Shown here one piece after another: positions 8,530 through 17,438 of a stretch of 64,000 bases of DNA. Positions within the stretch are counted from its first letter, which is position 1. The number at the start of each line of letters is the position of its first letter. The stretch is from Corallococcus sp. AS-1-6. GTDB lineage: Bacteria; Myxococcota; Myxococcia; Myxococcales; Myxococcaceae. The notes under the pieces were generated by a model that was not told the origin of the DNA, made no database searches, and saw nothing but the letters and a program-made list of their open reading frames with translations. Where the stretch lies: positions 1-64,000 of the forward strand of contig NZ_JAIQDE010000023.1 of the NCBI RefSeq assembly GCF_020037015.1, read 5' to 3'. The translations under genes and the position numbers were made by a program.

Positions 8530-9506
8530 TGCGGCACGCCTCCCAGCCACTTGCCCTCGCGGTGGACGTCGTACTTGGGGCTGATGTTGGTGGCCTTGAA
8601 GGGCGTCGTCTCCCAGACGGTCTGGTTGCCCGCGTGCGAGCCGCCGATGCTCTGCTCGTAGTGGCTCTCCTGGCCGCGGAAGCTCATGAAGAACTGGTCC
8701 TCGTTCACGCCGCCCTCCGCGCCCACGCCGGCCATCAGCGCGCTGCCCGCGTTCCCGCCGCCGCCGTTCTCGCGGTACACGCGCTGCGCCCAGTTGTAGT
8801 AGTCCAGGTTCCCGCAGGCGCCGCCGCTGTCGATCTGGAGCGGGCACTCCTGGCCCTGAGCCACGGTGGACAGGCCCCAGTCGTCCAGCAGCATGAAGAA
8901 GCGCCGGGTGCAGCGCCCGTTGGACGCGCGCCCCGCCGCGCACACCACGAACGGGTCGGTGGCGCGCCGGTGCGACACCTTGAAGAACTCCGGCTCCATG
9001 AACGTGCCCAGCCGCTCCGCGCGCATCCGGGTGGAGGCGGTGCACGAGATGCCGTCCGACTGCACGTCCATGGCCTGGCTCAGCGCCGTCGTGACCGGAT
9101 CCGCGTCCTGTGGGCGGGTGCCCAGGATTTGGATGTCGCTGCCCGCGGGCCGCGTCGGCTCGCAGTCCACCTGGATGCGCGTGGCGCGCGCCAGGGCCAG
9201 TTGGAACGTCATGGCGCCGCTGGTGCGGCCCGCGCGCCCGTCGAAGTCCTGGTAGCGCCCGGCGGCCTCCGCGGACGCCAGCGCTTCGGCGTGGGAGCGC
9301 TGGAAGACGCCGTTCTGAGGGTTGTGCATCACGTGCCCGGTGGCCTCCCACAGCGCGAAGTTGGCGGCCTCCTGCACCTTGAGCGTCAGCGCGCTCACCT
9401 CCGCGAAGTAGATGCCGAACATCAGCACGGTGACGAACACCAGCGACCCCAGCGCCGTCTCGACGAGCGCCTGTCCGCGGCGCGACCTGGAAGCCCTCGC
9501 GTCCAT
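8526..9506 (-). CDS. TadE/TadG-like pseudopilin
   Basis: 326 residues from ATG 9506, coupled to the upstream gene by a TGATG overlap. The N-terminus, SRRGQALVETALGSLVFVTVL, is the TadE-like hallmark: a basic stretch, a GQALVE motif and then one long transmembrane helix. A large periplasmic part with several cysteines follows (CEPT, CTAS, CAAG, CPLQ, CGNL), probably disulfide-bonded. Family members are minor pseudopilins of Flp/Tad type IVc systems or related surface appendages. No Tad ATPase, prepilin peptidase or Flp gene lies in the window, so this is an accessory locus. Confidence 0.75.
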   Translation of the reverse strand: MDARASRSRRGQALVETALGSLVFVTVLMFGIYFAEVSALTLKVQEAANFALWEATGHVMHNPQNGVFQRSHAEALASAEAAGRYQDFDGRAGRTSGAMTFQLALARATRIQVDCEPTRPAGSDIQILGTRPQDADPVTTALSQAMDVQSDGISCTASTRMRAERLGTFMEPEFFKVSHRRATDPFVVCAAGRASNGRCTRRFFMLLDDWGLSTVAQGQECPLQIDSGGACGNLDYYNWAQRVYRENGGGGNAGSALMAGVGAEGGVNEDQFFMSFRGQESHYEQSIGGSHAGNQTVWETTPFKATNISPKYDVHREGKWLGGVPH

Positions 9507-11044
9507 CAGTACCGCCCGCCCGTCTTGCTGCCGCCCCGGTAGCCCGCGGCGTCCAGCCGGCGCAGCGCGTCCGCGTGCTCGGTGAAGCCCGCCTGCTGCA
9601 GGCTGCGCGCGGGCTTGTCGTCGCGGGCGCCCTCGGTGCTCACCAGCGTGGCGCGCCAGAAGGGGTTGAGGAAGTTGGGGGGCTCCTCCCAGCCGCCGCC
9701 CGCCGCCGCCGGCCGGGGCCGGTGGTAGTAGGCGAGCCCCGCGGACAGGGCCACCTGGTTGCGCTGCACGTCCTCCAGGCCGGTGGGCTGGATGCGCCCC
9801 AGCGGCGCGGCGTTGTCGAACTCCGTCTCCTGGTTCGCGAACTTGAAGGTGAACAGCAGGTTCCACGGGTCCGGCTTCGCCCGGCGCGACGCGCTGGCGT
9901 AGTCGCGGTGGAGCATGGCGTACAGCTTGGGCTGGCCGAAGTCGTTCTCATCCGGGCGGGCGCCGTTCAGGTGCCCCGCGTTGAAGCCCACCGCGTGCGG
10001 CCAGATGCCGGGGCACACGTTGCAGGCGCCCAGCGTGTGGCGCTCGTCCACGGTGGTGTTGTTCTCCGCGCCCTGCCCCGGGGGCGGCTTGCCCGCGCCG
10101 TAGACGTGCTGGTCCTGCTTGGACTGGAGCTCGTCGGACATCACCCACGCGTCCGTCGCGGCGCCGGGGACGACGGTGCCGTCCGGGCAGGTGACCACCA
10201 CCGCGCGCCCGTGGTCGTGCGCCCACGAGTTGCGGCCGGAGATGGTCTCGTACGTGGAGGAGTCCATCGAGGAGGCGCTGCCGTAGCGCTTGAAGCCGGG
10301 GTTGTGCGCCGCGGCGCCCGAGCCGAAGCCCGCGCTGCCGGACGCCCGGTTGTGCACCCACGTCCAGCCCAGGCTGCCCATGGTGGCGTTCAGGTTGACG
10401 GTGCTCTGCCCTCCGGCGAGCGCCACCGCGCCGGAGCTGTCCGGCACGCCGCCGGTGCGCTCCTGCTCCTGGAACTGCTCGAAGCTGGTGCCGGTGGACG
10501 ACCCGCCCGACACCTCCGCCAGCGACTTGTTGGCGCCCGCGGGCGGGGCGTCCAGCTCGCCGTTGACCTCCCGGGCGATGTGCTTCGTGAGCTTCTGGCC
10601 CGCCAGGTGCGTGCCCACCAGCGTGTTGTACATGGCCAGCTCCGCGCGGAACATGGTGCTCGCGCGCCCCTGCAACTGCGCCACCTGCGTGGCCGCCGCC
10701 TCGTCCAGGCCGGACCAGACGGTGGACGGCATGGCGCAAGGGGACGCCTGCCGCGCGGCGTAGTGCTGGCTGCCGTAGCTGATCATCGACTGCGTGCCCG
10801 CCATGGCCACCATGTGGGCAATCTGGGCGCGGTTCATCACCGCGATGGCGTTGAACGTGCGCGCCGTGGACACCGCCTGGCTGTAGGCCGCCGCGTCCGC
10901 CGCCATCTGGATTTCGACGCGCTCCTTGGCGCGCATGCCGAAGCCCAGCGTCCCCAGCACCATCAACGTCAGCAGCAGGAGCGTCAGCGAGAACAGCACC
11001 AGCGCCTGGCCGCGTCCGTGCCTCAGAAGCCGTGCAGGCTGCAT
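9506..11044 (-). CDS. TadG-like Flp pilus-assembly protein
   Basis: 512 residues. The N-terminus RGQALVLFSLTLLLLTLMVL is a basic GQAL motif followed by one transmembrane helix. It then runs into a helical region typical of the Flp pilus-assembly TadE/G-like N-terminal domain (MRAKERVEIQMAADAAAYSQ). A long extracytoplasmic region of about 450 residues follows, rich in Gly, Asn and Ser. Its start overlaps the preceding gene by 22 bases and its stop overlaps the next start, so it is the middle member of a coupled set. It probably acts in the inner membrane and periplasm as a structural or anchoring subunit. Confidence 0.75.
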   Translation of the reverse strand: MQPARLLRHGRGQALVLFSLTLLLLTLMVLGTLGFGMRAKERVEIQMAADAAAYSQAVSTARTFNAIAVMNRAQIAHMVAMAGTQSMISYGSQHYAARQASPCAMPSTVWSGLDEAAATQVAQLQGRASTMFRAELAMYNTLVGTHLAGQKLTKHIAREVNGELDAPPAGANKSLAEVSGGSSTGTSFEQFQEQERTGGVPDSSGAVALAGGQSTVNLNATMGSLGWTWVHNRASGSAGFGSGAAAHNPGFKRYGSASSMDSSTYETISGRNSWAHDHGRAVVVTCPDGTVVPGAATDAWVMSDELQSKQDQHVYGAGKPPPGQGAENNTTVDERHTLGACNVCPGIWPHAVGFNAGHLNGARPDENDFGQPKLYAMLHRDYASASRRAKPDPWNLLFTFKFANQETEFDNAAPLGRIQPTGLEDVQRNQVALSAGLAYYHRPRPAAAGGGWEEPPNFLNPFWRATLVSTEGARDDKPARSLQQAGFTEHADALRRLDAAGYRGGSKTGGRY

Positions 11045-11817
11045 CCGGCACCTCCCTGGAAGTTCGCCGCCTTCACGGGCGTCATCATCCGCATGGCCGC
11101 GTGCACCTGGATGGGGAACAGGTAGTGCCCCTGCGCGTTCCAGCGCACCATCCGGTCCCCCAGGTCGCCGCCGGGCCAGTCATCCGGCCCCAGCTCCACG
11201 TCCGTGTCCGCCCACCAGTCCGACTTCTTCTGCGCCGGGTTGAGCGGGTTCGCGTCCGTGTAGTTCTTGAGGTGGAACTGGGCCAGGAACATGCGGCTCA
11301 TCACCCAGTCCGCGAACGGGATGCGCATGTAGTACCAGGCCACCATGCGGATCTCGAGCGTGCGCTGGCGCATCAGCGCCGCGTCGTCCGTGGGCACGTC
11401 GAAGAGCAGGTCCTCCTCCCCATGGCCGCGCACCCACGCGACGCTCGGGGACTCGCGGACGATTTCGACCATGGGCCCCTCGGTGAAGAGCGTCCCCTTG
11501 GAGCCGCGCACGCGCAGGAAGTTGCGCTTGCGCGCGTCGAAGGCGTTGGCCAACTGCGCGGGTGTGCGCGTGTGCTCCACCGTGGGCAGCATCGTCACCA
11601 GGGCCGCGTGCGTCATCGCCTCGCAGCTTCCGTGGTTCAAGCTGCCCGCGCGCACCGCGCGGTACACCGCCACCTGCGCCAGGATGCGGCCCTGCAGCAG
11701 CATGAAGAGCTGCAGCGTGCCCAGCACCATGAACACCACGAGCGGCATGCACAGCGCCGCCTCCACGGCGGCCTGACCGGACTGGTGCTGCCGACGGAGG
11801 GAAGGGGGAAGGGCCAT
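11023..11817 (-). CDS. TadE-like pseudopilin
   Basis: 264 residues from ATG 11817 (MALPPSLRR). The N-terminus has QSGQAAVEAALCMPLVVFMVL, the TadE signature: a basic cluster, GQAAVE with the Glu at +5, and one transmembrane helix. The remaining 200 residues are extracytoplasmic. It is the first gene of the coupled pseudopilin set. A strong AGGAGG lies 15 bases before the ATG, too far for ideal spacing. It can pair with a CCTCC six bases before the ATG (plus-strand 11821-11837), hiding the ribosome site. No alternative start codon is available nearer. Confidence 0.75.
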   Translation of the reverse strand: MALPPSLRRQHQSGQAAVEAALCMPLVVFMVLGTLQLFMLLQGRILAQVAVYRAVRAGSLNHGSCEAMTHAALVTMLPTVEHTRTPAQLANAFDARKRNFLRVRGSKGTLFTEGPMVEIVRESPSVAWVRGHGEEDLLFDVPTDDAALMRQRTLEIRMVAWYYMRIPFADWVMSRMFLAQFHLKNYTDANPLNPAQKKSDWWADTDVELGPDDWPGGDLGDRMVRWNAQGHYLFPIQVHAAMRMMTPVKAANFQGGAGCSLHGF

Positions 11818-11916
11818 GGGGGAGGCTGCCTTCCTCCTAGATTCTCGATGATTGGGGAATCGGTCAAATGGCCGGAACGCCGGCCGTGACGATTCCATTG
11901 TGACACAACTGTTTAC

Positions 11917-14900
11917 TCAGCGATTGAGGGTGAACCCGCAGGCCGCGTCCAGCACCACCTTCGCCCCCGCGAGCGCCTGGAGCAGGCGCTCGTAGTGATG
12001 GCGCTCCGCGTCAACCTGGGCGTCCACCGCTTCCGGGGGCAGGCCCTGGTGGGAGAGGGACAGGCGCAGGCGGGCGGCGGCCGCGTCCCGCTCCGCCTCG
12101 ATGGCGGCCCGGGCCTTCTTCGCGGACCGGCCGAGCTCCGCCTCGGCGGCGGCCAGGGCCACGGGCAGCGCGGCGTCCACGAAGGCGCCGAAGCCGGGGA
12201 AGGCCTGGTGGACCTCGTCCCCCTTCAGGGCCTTGCCCTCCGACTCCAGGGCGGCGAGCACGGAGGGGTCGGCCACGGGGCCCTGCGGGCCGTCCACCAC
12301 GGCGACGGGCAGCAGGGTGCGGGCGAGGAAGCGCGCCAGTTGGCGGCTGGGCACGCGGGCGCCGGGCGAGGTGTCCTGGGGCTCCGGGAGCTGGACGTGG
12401 AAGAGCAGCTCCAGGCCGCGCGCGGGCTTCTTCACGCCGCGCTTCTCGATGTGGCGGAAGCCGCTGCGGCCGTAGGGGCCGTCCTTGAGGAAGCCGAACA
12501 GCGCCTCCACCAGCGGGTGGCCGGTGGCGAAGTACTCCAGCTCCTCCGCCTCCACGGCGGTGTCGCGCCAGAAGGTGCCCAGCACGGTGCGGTCCTGCAT
12601 CACGTCGATGCCGGGCAGTCCCTCGACGTTGAGCGCGTGGCCGAACTGGAAGGCCACCTGGAAGGCCTCCACCTGCTCGTCGGTGTCCACGCCAATGCCC
12701 ACGCGGCGCGCCAGCTCCGTGACGGTCTCCTCCAGGCGCTCGTCCAGGTCGCGCGCCACGCTCCACAGCCCGTCCTCCAGAGGCGCGGCCTCCTCGTCGG
12801 AGTCCTCCTCGGGCTCCTCGCCCATGCGCTCCTGCGCGCGCGCCACCAGCCGGGCCACGGCGGGCCTGTCGAAGCTGCGCACGTCCAGCAGCGGGTCGTA
12901 CGCGCGCTTCACCTGCTCGCGCGCCGCCTCCACGCGGGCCTTCAGCTCCGCGGCGTACTCCACGCGCGCCTCGCGGGGCAGCAGGGCCAGGTCCGCGATG
13001 CGGTCCTCCACCTCCTCCAGCACCGCGTCCAGGCCGCCCACCGTCTCACCGAAGACGCCCACGGCGTCCGCCAGCAGCATCAGCACGTCCGACGCGAGCG
13101 TGCCCGCGGGGTCGAAGACGTGGATCTCCACCGGGTGCGCCTGGCCGATTCGGTCCAGGCGGCCGATGCGCTGCTCCACCGTGGAGGGGCTCCACGGCAG
13201 GTCGTAGTGCACCAGGTGGTGCGCGAACTGGAAGTTGCGGCCCTCGCCGCCCACCTCCGTGCACAGGAGCACGCGGGGCCCCTCCGGGTCGCGGAAGCGC
13301 GCCACCTGCCGGTCACGCTCCACGAGCGGCAGGTCGCCGTGGTAGCCCAGCGCCTCCACGCCCTCGCGCGACAGCTCCGACTGGAGCGACTCCAGCGTGT
13401 CGCGGCTCTCCGTGAACACGAGCACCTTGGCGCGCGGCTCCGCCTTCCAGACGCCGCGCAGCACGTCCACGAACGCGAGCAGCTTCGCGTCCCGGCCGGT
13501 CAGCTTCAGGTCCGCGCCCTTGAGCGCCGGGTTGGACCTCACCGCGCCCGCGAACGCCGCGGGGCTGGACTCCAGCCGGCGCAGCACGTTGGCCAGCGGC
13601 GCGCCGCGGAGCGTGCCCTTCGCCAGCGTGGCCAGGGCCGCATCGCGCGCCTTCAGCTCCTCCGGCGTGAGCCGCACCGGGTGCCGGTGGAGCCTGCGCG
13701 TGGAGAAGCCGCCCACCACCGCGCGCCGGTTGCGCACCAGCCGGTCCGACAGGCTGTACGTCTCCGCCAGGTGCGCGAGCAGCGCCTCCCTGTCCTTCAG
13801 CGTCTGGAGCCGCGCGTCCTCCGGGAAGCGCTTCGCCAGCGCGGCCACGGCGGCCTTCGCGTCCTGGCCGTCGCCCTTGCCCTCCATGAGCGCGCGCACC
13901 GCGGCGGACAGCTCCTCCTGGCGCTGGAGCCGCGCCTCGAAGCCCTTCACGGACGGCGCCGTGGCCGCGTCGATGAGGGTGAGCAGGCCGTGGTACTCCG
14001 CCGGGTCCAACTGCATGGGCGTGGCGGTGAGCAGGAGCAGGCCCCACGAGTTCGCGGCCAGCCCCTTCGCGGCGGCGAAGGCCTTCTCGCCCTTGAGGTG
14101 GTGCGCCTCGTCGATGATGACCAGGTCCCAGAAGGCGTCCTCGGCGGCCACCTCCTCGCGGTGCTCGCGGGTGCGGCTGAGCAGCTCCAGGCTGGTCACC
14201 ACCAGCGGGAAGCGCGCCCACGGGGAGACGTCCGGCGCCTCCTTCAGCGACTGCTCGTAGCGGTCCGAGTCCATCAGCGTGAAGAGCTGGTTGAACTTGT
14301 GGAACAGCTCCACCAGCCACTGCACCGTGAGGTGGCTGGGCGCCACGACGATGCACCGCCGCGCCAGGCCCACCAGCCGCAGCGCGCTGAACACCATGCC
14401 CGCTTCAATCGTCTTGCCCAGGCCCACTTCGTCCGCCAGCACGAAGCGCGGCCGGCGCGCGGACAGCACGCGCTGCACCACGCCCACCTGGTGCGGCTTC
14501 ACCATCACCCGGCTGGCCAGCAGCGCGCCCAGCGCGTCTCCCCGGCGCTCGTCGTCCAGCACCAGCGCCTGCTTGCGCAGCATGAACGCCTTCGCGTCCC
14601 CCACCCGCCCGTCGCGCAGCGTGGACAACAGGTCGGAGCGCGGCGCCAGCGCGCGGACCTCGGACTCCGGCAGCTCGTCCTCCTCGCCCGTGTCCTCGAA
14701 GCGCACCACGTAGCGGCGCAGCCCGCGCGCGCCCGGCTCCTCGCCCAGGATGGTGGCCTTGCGTCCCTTCGGCGTCTGGATGGGCTCACCCCGGGGCAAC
14801 GGATAGGGCACCAGCGCACCGCCGCGCGTGGACACCAGCACCGGCGCATCCTCGCGGGACGGGAAGGCGATGAGGGCCTTGGCCCCCTGCTCCTGCAGCG

Positions 14901-14973
14901 ACACCAGATGCCCCACGCCCCATTCGGGCTGCGGGAGGTAGCGGACCTTCAGACCTTCGACGAGAGACGCCAT
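11917..14973 (-). CDS. rapA: RapA-type SNF2 helicase/ATPase
   Basis: 1018 residues from ATG 14973 (MASLVEGL). SNF2-family ATPase of the RapA/HepA class, which binds RNA polymerase and recycles stalled complexes. An N-terminal Tudor/SH3-like region covers about the first 120 residues. The ATPase core has ADEVGLGKTIEAG near residue 187 (Walker A), the DEAH box in VIIDEAHH near 287, LLLTATPMQ, and the C-terminal helicase lobe with VLVFTESRDT and the arginine-finger motif EQRIGRLDRIGQ near 607. The length matches RapA (about 970). It stands alone on the minus strand with a 99-bp gap to the pseudopilin genes. A general SNF2 helicase role is the alternative. Confidence 0.85.
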   Translation of the reverse strand: MASLVEGLKVRYLPQPEWGVGHLVSLQEQGAKALIAFPSREDAPVLVSTRGGALVPYPLPRGEPIQTPKGRKATILGEEPGARGLRRYVVRFEDTGEEDELPESEVRALAPRSDLLSTLRDGRVGDAKAFMLRKQALVLDDERRGDALGALLASRVMVKPHQVGVVQRVLSARRPRFVLADEVGLGKTIEAGMVFSALRLVGLARRCIVVAPSHLTVQWLVELFHKFNQLFTLMDSDRYEQSLKEAPDVSPWARFPLVVTSLELLSRTREHREEVAAEDAFWDLVIIDEAHHLKGEKAFAAAKGLAANSWGLLLLTATPMQLDPAEYHGLLTLIDAATAPSVKGFEARLQRQEELSAAVRALMEGKGDGQDAKAAVAALAKRFPEDARLQTLKDREALLAHLAETYSLSDRLVRNRRAVVGGFSTRRLHRHPVRLTPEELKARDAALATLAKGTLRGAPLANVLRRLESSPAAFAGAVRSNPALKGADLKLTGRDAKLLAFVDVLRGVWKAEPRAKVLVFTESRDTLESLQSELSREGVEALGYHGDLPLVERDRQVARFRDPEGPRVLLCTEVGGEGRNFQFAHHLVHYDLPWSPSTVEQRIGRLDRIGQAHPVEIHVFDPAGTLASDVLMLLADAVGVFGETVGGLDAVLEEVEDRIADLALLPREARVEYAAELKARVEAAREQVKRAYDPLLDVRSFDRPAVARLVARAQERMGEEPEEDSDEEAAPLEDGLWSVARDLDERLEETVTELARRVGIGVDTDEQVEAFQVAFQFGHALNVEGLPGIDVMQDRTVLGTFWRDTAVEAEELEYFATGHPLVEALFGFLKDGPYGRSGFRHIEKRGVKKPARGLELLFHVQLPEPQDTSPGARVPSRQLARFLARTLLPVAVVDGPQGPVADPSVLAALESEGKALKGDEVHQAFPGFGAFVDAALPVALAAAEAELGRSAKKARAAIEAERDAAAARLRLSLSHQGLPPEAVDAQVDAERHHYERLLQALAGAKVVLDAACGFTLNR

Positions 14974-15316
14974 ATGCCGTGCAACACCCGGGTGACGAGG
15001 AGGGGGGCGCTCATAACGTCCCGGCGCCCGGAAGGCCATTTCGCAGGCACCTCCATCCCTTCCAACCCCTTGATTCCAGGCCCGAGTTCCCGGAAGGAGC
15101 GCCGCGCACCGTCCAGCATCCGACAGCCCCGCCGCGTCCTGCCCGCCAGGAATTTCCCATCCTCGCGGGTAGGGTCCATGATTTCATGACAAACAGGTAA
15201 AAACAGGGTTATAGGATACCCTGCCCGACAGTGCGATGTCGCTCACCCCACCTTTTCGGTGATGTTGAGCGTCCTTCTGCACAGAAGCGCTCGGTGCCGT
15301 CGGGGGGGAGTGCCAC
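14974..15316. other. Divergent intergenic region, 343 bp
   Basis: No convincing gene lies here. It separates rapA (minus) from a histidine kinase (plus) and must hold both promoters. The first 200 bases are GC-rich. Bases 15180-15225 are distinctly AT-richer and carry the best promoter candidate. The last 90 bases would be the kinase leader. Confidence 0.6.
15186..15215 (+). promoter_or_regulatory. Candidate sigma-70-like promoter
   Basis: ATGACA at 15186-15191 (5 of 6 matches to TTGACA), an 18-base spacer, then TATAGG at 15210-15215 (4 of 6 to TATAAT), in an AT-rich island about 100 bases before the kinase start codon. Judged by eye only. Confidence 0.35.
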
Positions 15317-17170
15317 ATGCTGCGACGTTGGACCTTCGCTCAGCGGGTCGGAGCGGGTCTGTCCGTGTGCCTTCTGGCCGGACTCATCCTGCTTGCCACC
15401 CTGGTGTTCGCGGCCCACACGCTGACGGTGGACGACGGGGCCCTCTTCCATCACGTCGCGGACATCCTCGCGGGCCTGCTGGGCCTGGGCGCCCTGGTCG
15501 CGCTGGTGATGGTGCTGCGCAACGCGCTGGGCCCCATGCACGCGGAGGCCGTGCAGAGCGAACAGCGGCTGCACCTGTTCATGGATGGCGTGAGCGACTA
15601 CGCGCTGTGCTTCCTGGAGCCGGATGGGACGGTGTCCTGCTGGAGCACGGGCGCGGAGCGGCTCACCGGGTGGACGTCCTCCGACATCGTGGGCCAGCGC
15701 GTGGAGGTGCTGCACGTGCCGGACGCGGTGGCGCACGAGCTGCCCGCCTCCCACCGCGAGCGGGCCGCGCGCGAGCGGCGCCTCCAGTCGGAGGGCTGGC
15801 GGCTGCGCAAGGACGGCTCGCGCTTCTGGGCGGAGACGCTGCTCACCGCGCTCTACGCGGAAGGGGGCACGCTGCAGGGCTTCGCGGAGGTGACGCGCGA
15901 CATCACCGAGCGCAAGCGCACCGAGCGCATGCAGGCGCTGCTGGCGGAGGCCGGCCGCGTCCTTCAGCCGCAGGCCGGCGCCAAGGAGCTGGGAAACGCG
16001 CTCACCCGCCTGTGCGTGCCGGAGATCGCGGACGCGTGCGTGCTCTACCTGCCGGACGGCCAGGGCGTGCGCCCCGGCGCGGTGGCGTGCGCGGACGCGG
16101 CCACCCAGGCGCGGCTGTGGGAGCCGCTGATGCGCAGGCCGTCCCAGGACGAGCCCGGCCCCGCGCGCGTCATGCACACCGGCCGCGCCGAGCGCTTCGC
16201 GGAGGTGGACCCGGACCGGCTGCCCTCCTCCGTCAGCGACAGCACCTGCGCGGAGCTGTGGCGCGCGCTGGGCGTGCGCTCCGCGCTGAGCGTGCCGCTC
16301 GTCGTGGACAACCGCGTGCTGGGCGCGCTGTGCCTCTTGTCCACCCGGCCGCACCGCCACTACGGCGCGGTGGACCAGGCCTTCATCGAAGAGCTGTCCG
16401 CCCGCGCCGCGCTGGCGCTGGACAACGCCCGCCTGCTCGCGGCGACGCAGAACGCGCTGGAGCTCATCGGCGTGGCGGCGCACGACCTGGGCACCCCGCT
16501 CAGCTCCCTGCAACTGCGCCTGCGCCGCGTGCGCCTGCAGTGCGCGCCCGCGGACGCTCAGGACCCGCGCCTGCGCGAGGGGCTGCTGCTGGCCGAGGAC
16601 GAGACGAAGCGCCTGGGCCAGTTGGTGCACAACCTGCTGGACCTGTCGCGCCTGTCCGGCGGCCGGCTGGTGCTGGAGGCCCGCCCCATGGACCTGGCGG
16701 AGCTGGCCCACGAGGTGGCCGCCCGCCACGAGGACCAGGCCGCCGCCGCCGGCTGCGCCCTCACCGTCCACGCCCGGAGCGCGGCCCGCGGCCGCTGGGA
16801 CCGCCAGCGCCTGGACCGCGTCCTCACCAACCTGGTCAGCAACGCCCTCAAGTTCGGCCGGGGTCAGCCGGTGGAGGTGCATGTGAACGTGGATGAGCAC
16901 TCACACCGGGTCCAGATGTCGGTGCGGGACCACGGCGCCGGCATCCCCGCGGAGGCCCAGCAGCGCCTGTTCACCCGCTTCGAGCGGGTCACGACGGACA
17001 GCCGCGCGCCGGGCTTCGGCCTGGGCCTCTACATCGTCCGCCAGCTCGTCGAGGCCCACGGCGGCACCATCCGCGTCCACTCGCGGCCCGGAGAGGGCTC
17101 GGAGTTCACCGTCGAACTCCCGTTCACCCAGGAAGCACAGGAGGAAACGGGAAACGTGATTCGAGCCTGA
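15317..17170 (+). CDS. Membrane histidine kinase with PAS and GAF domains
   Basis: 617 residues. Two transmembrane helices (about 11-33 and 49-69) with almost no extracytoplasmic loop, so the signal is probably intracellular or in the membrane. A PAS domain with a PAC tail follows (about 80-205, ending EVTRDITERK), then a GAF domain (about 215-370) and a kinase core. The phospho-acceptor is His389 in GVAAHDLGTP. The ATPase motifs are N-box LVSNALKF, RDHGAGIP and GFGLGLYI. There is no receiver and no adjacent response regulator, so it is an orphan kinase. The HDLGTP form of the H-box (Leu-Gly instead of Glu-Leu/Ile-Arg) is a known subtype. Confidence 0.88.
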   Translation: MLRRWTFAQRVGAGLSVCLLAGLILLATLVFAAHTLTVDDGALFHHVADILAGLLGLGALVALVMVLRNALGPMHAEAVQSEQRLHLFMDGVSDYALCFLEPDGTVSCWSTGAERLTGWTSSDIVGQRVEVLHVPDAVAHELPASHRERAARERRLQSEGWRLRKDGSRFWAETLLTALYAEGGTLQGFAEVTRDITERKRTERMQALLAEAGRVLQPQAGAKELGNALTRLCVPEIADACVLYLPDGQGVRPGAVACADAATQARLWEPLMRRPSQDEPGPARVMHTGRAERFAEVDPDRLPSSVSDSTCAELWRALGVRSALSVPLVVDNRVLGALCLLSTRPHRHYGAVDQAFIEELSARAALALDNARLLAATQNALELIGVAAHDLGTPLSSLQLRLRRVRLQCAPADAQDPRLREGLLLAEDETKRLGQLVHNLLDLSRLSGGRLVLEARPMDLAELAHEVAARHEDQAAAAGCALTVHARSAARGRWDRQRLDRVLTNLVSNALKFGRGQPVEVHVNVDEHSHRVQMSVRDHGAGIPAEAQQRLFTRFERVTTDSRAPGFGLGLYIVRQLVEAHGGTIRVHSRPGEGSEFTVELPFTQEAQEETGNVIRA

Positions 17171-17234
17171 CCCTCCTGGGTGGGTTGCGCCCCACGACCC
17201 CTTCCCATCCAGTCACGAACAGTTCGGATTCTCC

Positions 17235-17256
17235 TCTGAGTAGAATTATTCTCAGA
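17235..17256. promoter_or_regulatory. AT-rich imperfect palindrome
   Basis: TCTGAG and CTCAGA are perfect outer arms around an AT-rich 10-base centre. The central 20 bases match their reverse complement at 16 positions. It stands in an unusually AT-rich patch upstream of the multihaem lipoprotein operon, so it is a candidate operator. Confidence 0.3.
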
Positions 17257-17311
17257 AGTTGAATCGGTCTGTTGATTGTGGATATTCTCCGTACGGCTAG
17301 AACTGCTTGTT

Positions 17312-17330
17312 TCCGGCAAAAGCCGGATTT
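17312..17330 (+). terminator. Short stem-loop with T3
   Basis: TCCGGC and GCCGGA form a 6-bp stem with an AAAA loop followed by TTT. It lies 140 bases after the kinase stop and 109 bases before the next start. It is a weak terminator or a 5'-leader structure of the downstream operon. Confidence 0.3.
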
Positions 17331-17438
17331 GAGCGCGACCCTCCGCCAGCGTCCCCCCGACGCCAGGGCACCCGGGTCCACTGGCCGCGACGCTGCTCCG
17401 GCAGCCGTCCGCACATACGCGTTCGGAGGAGTCCCCTC

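Noticed and set aside
11995-15189. A 1064-codon open frame on the plus strand across the rapA gene
   Set aside because: It is the antisense shadow of rapA. Its composition is Arg/Gln/His/Leu-rich with no domain, as high-GC third positions produce, whereas the minus-strand frame has complete SNF2 motifs.
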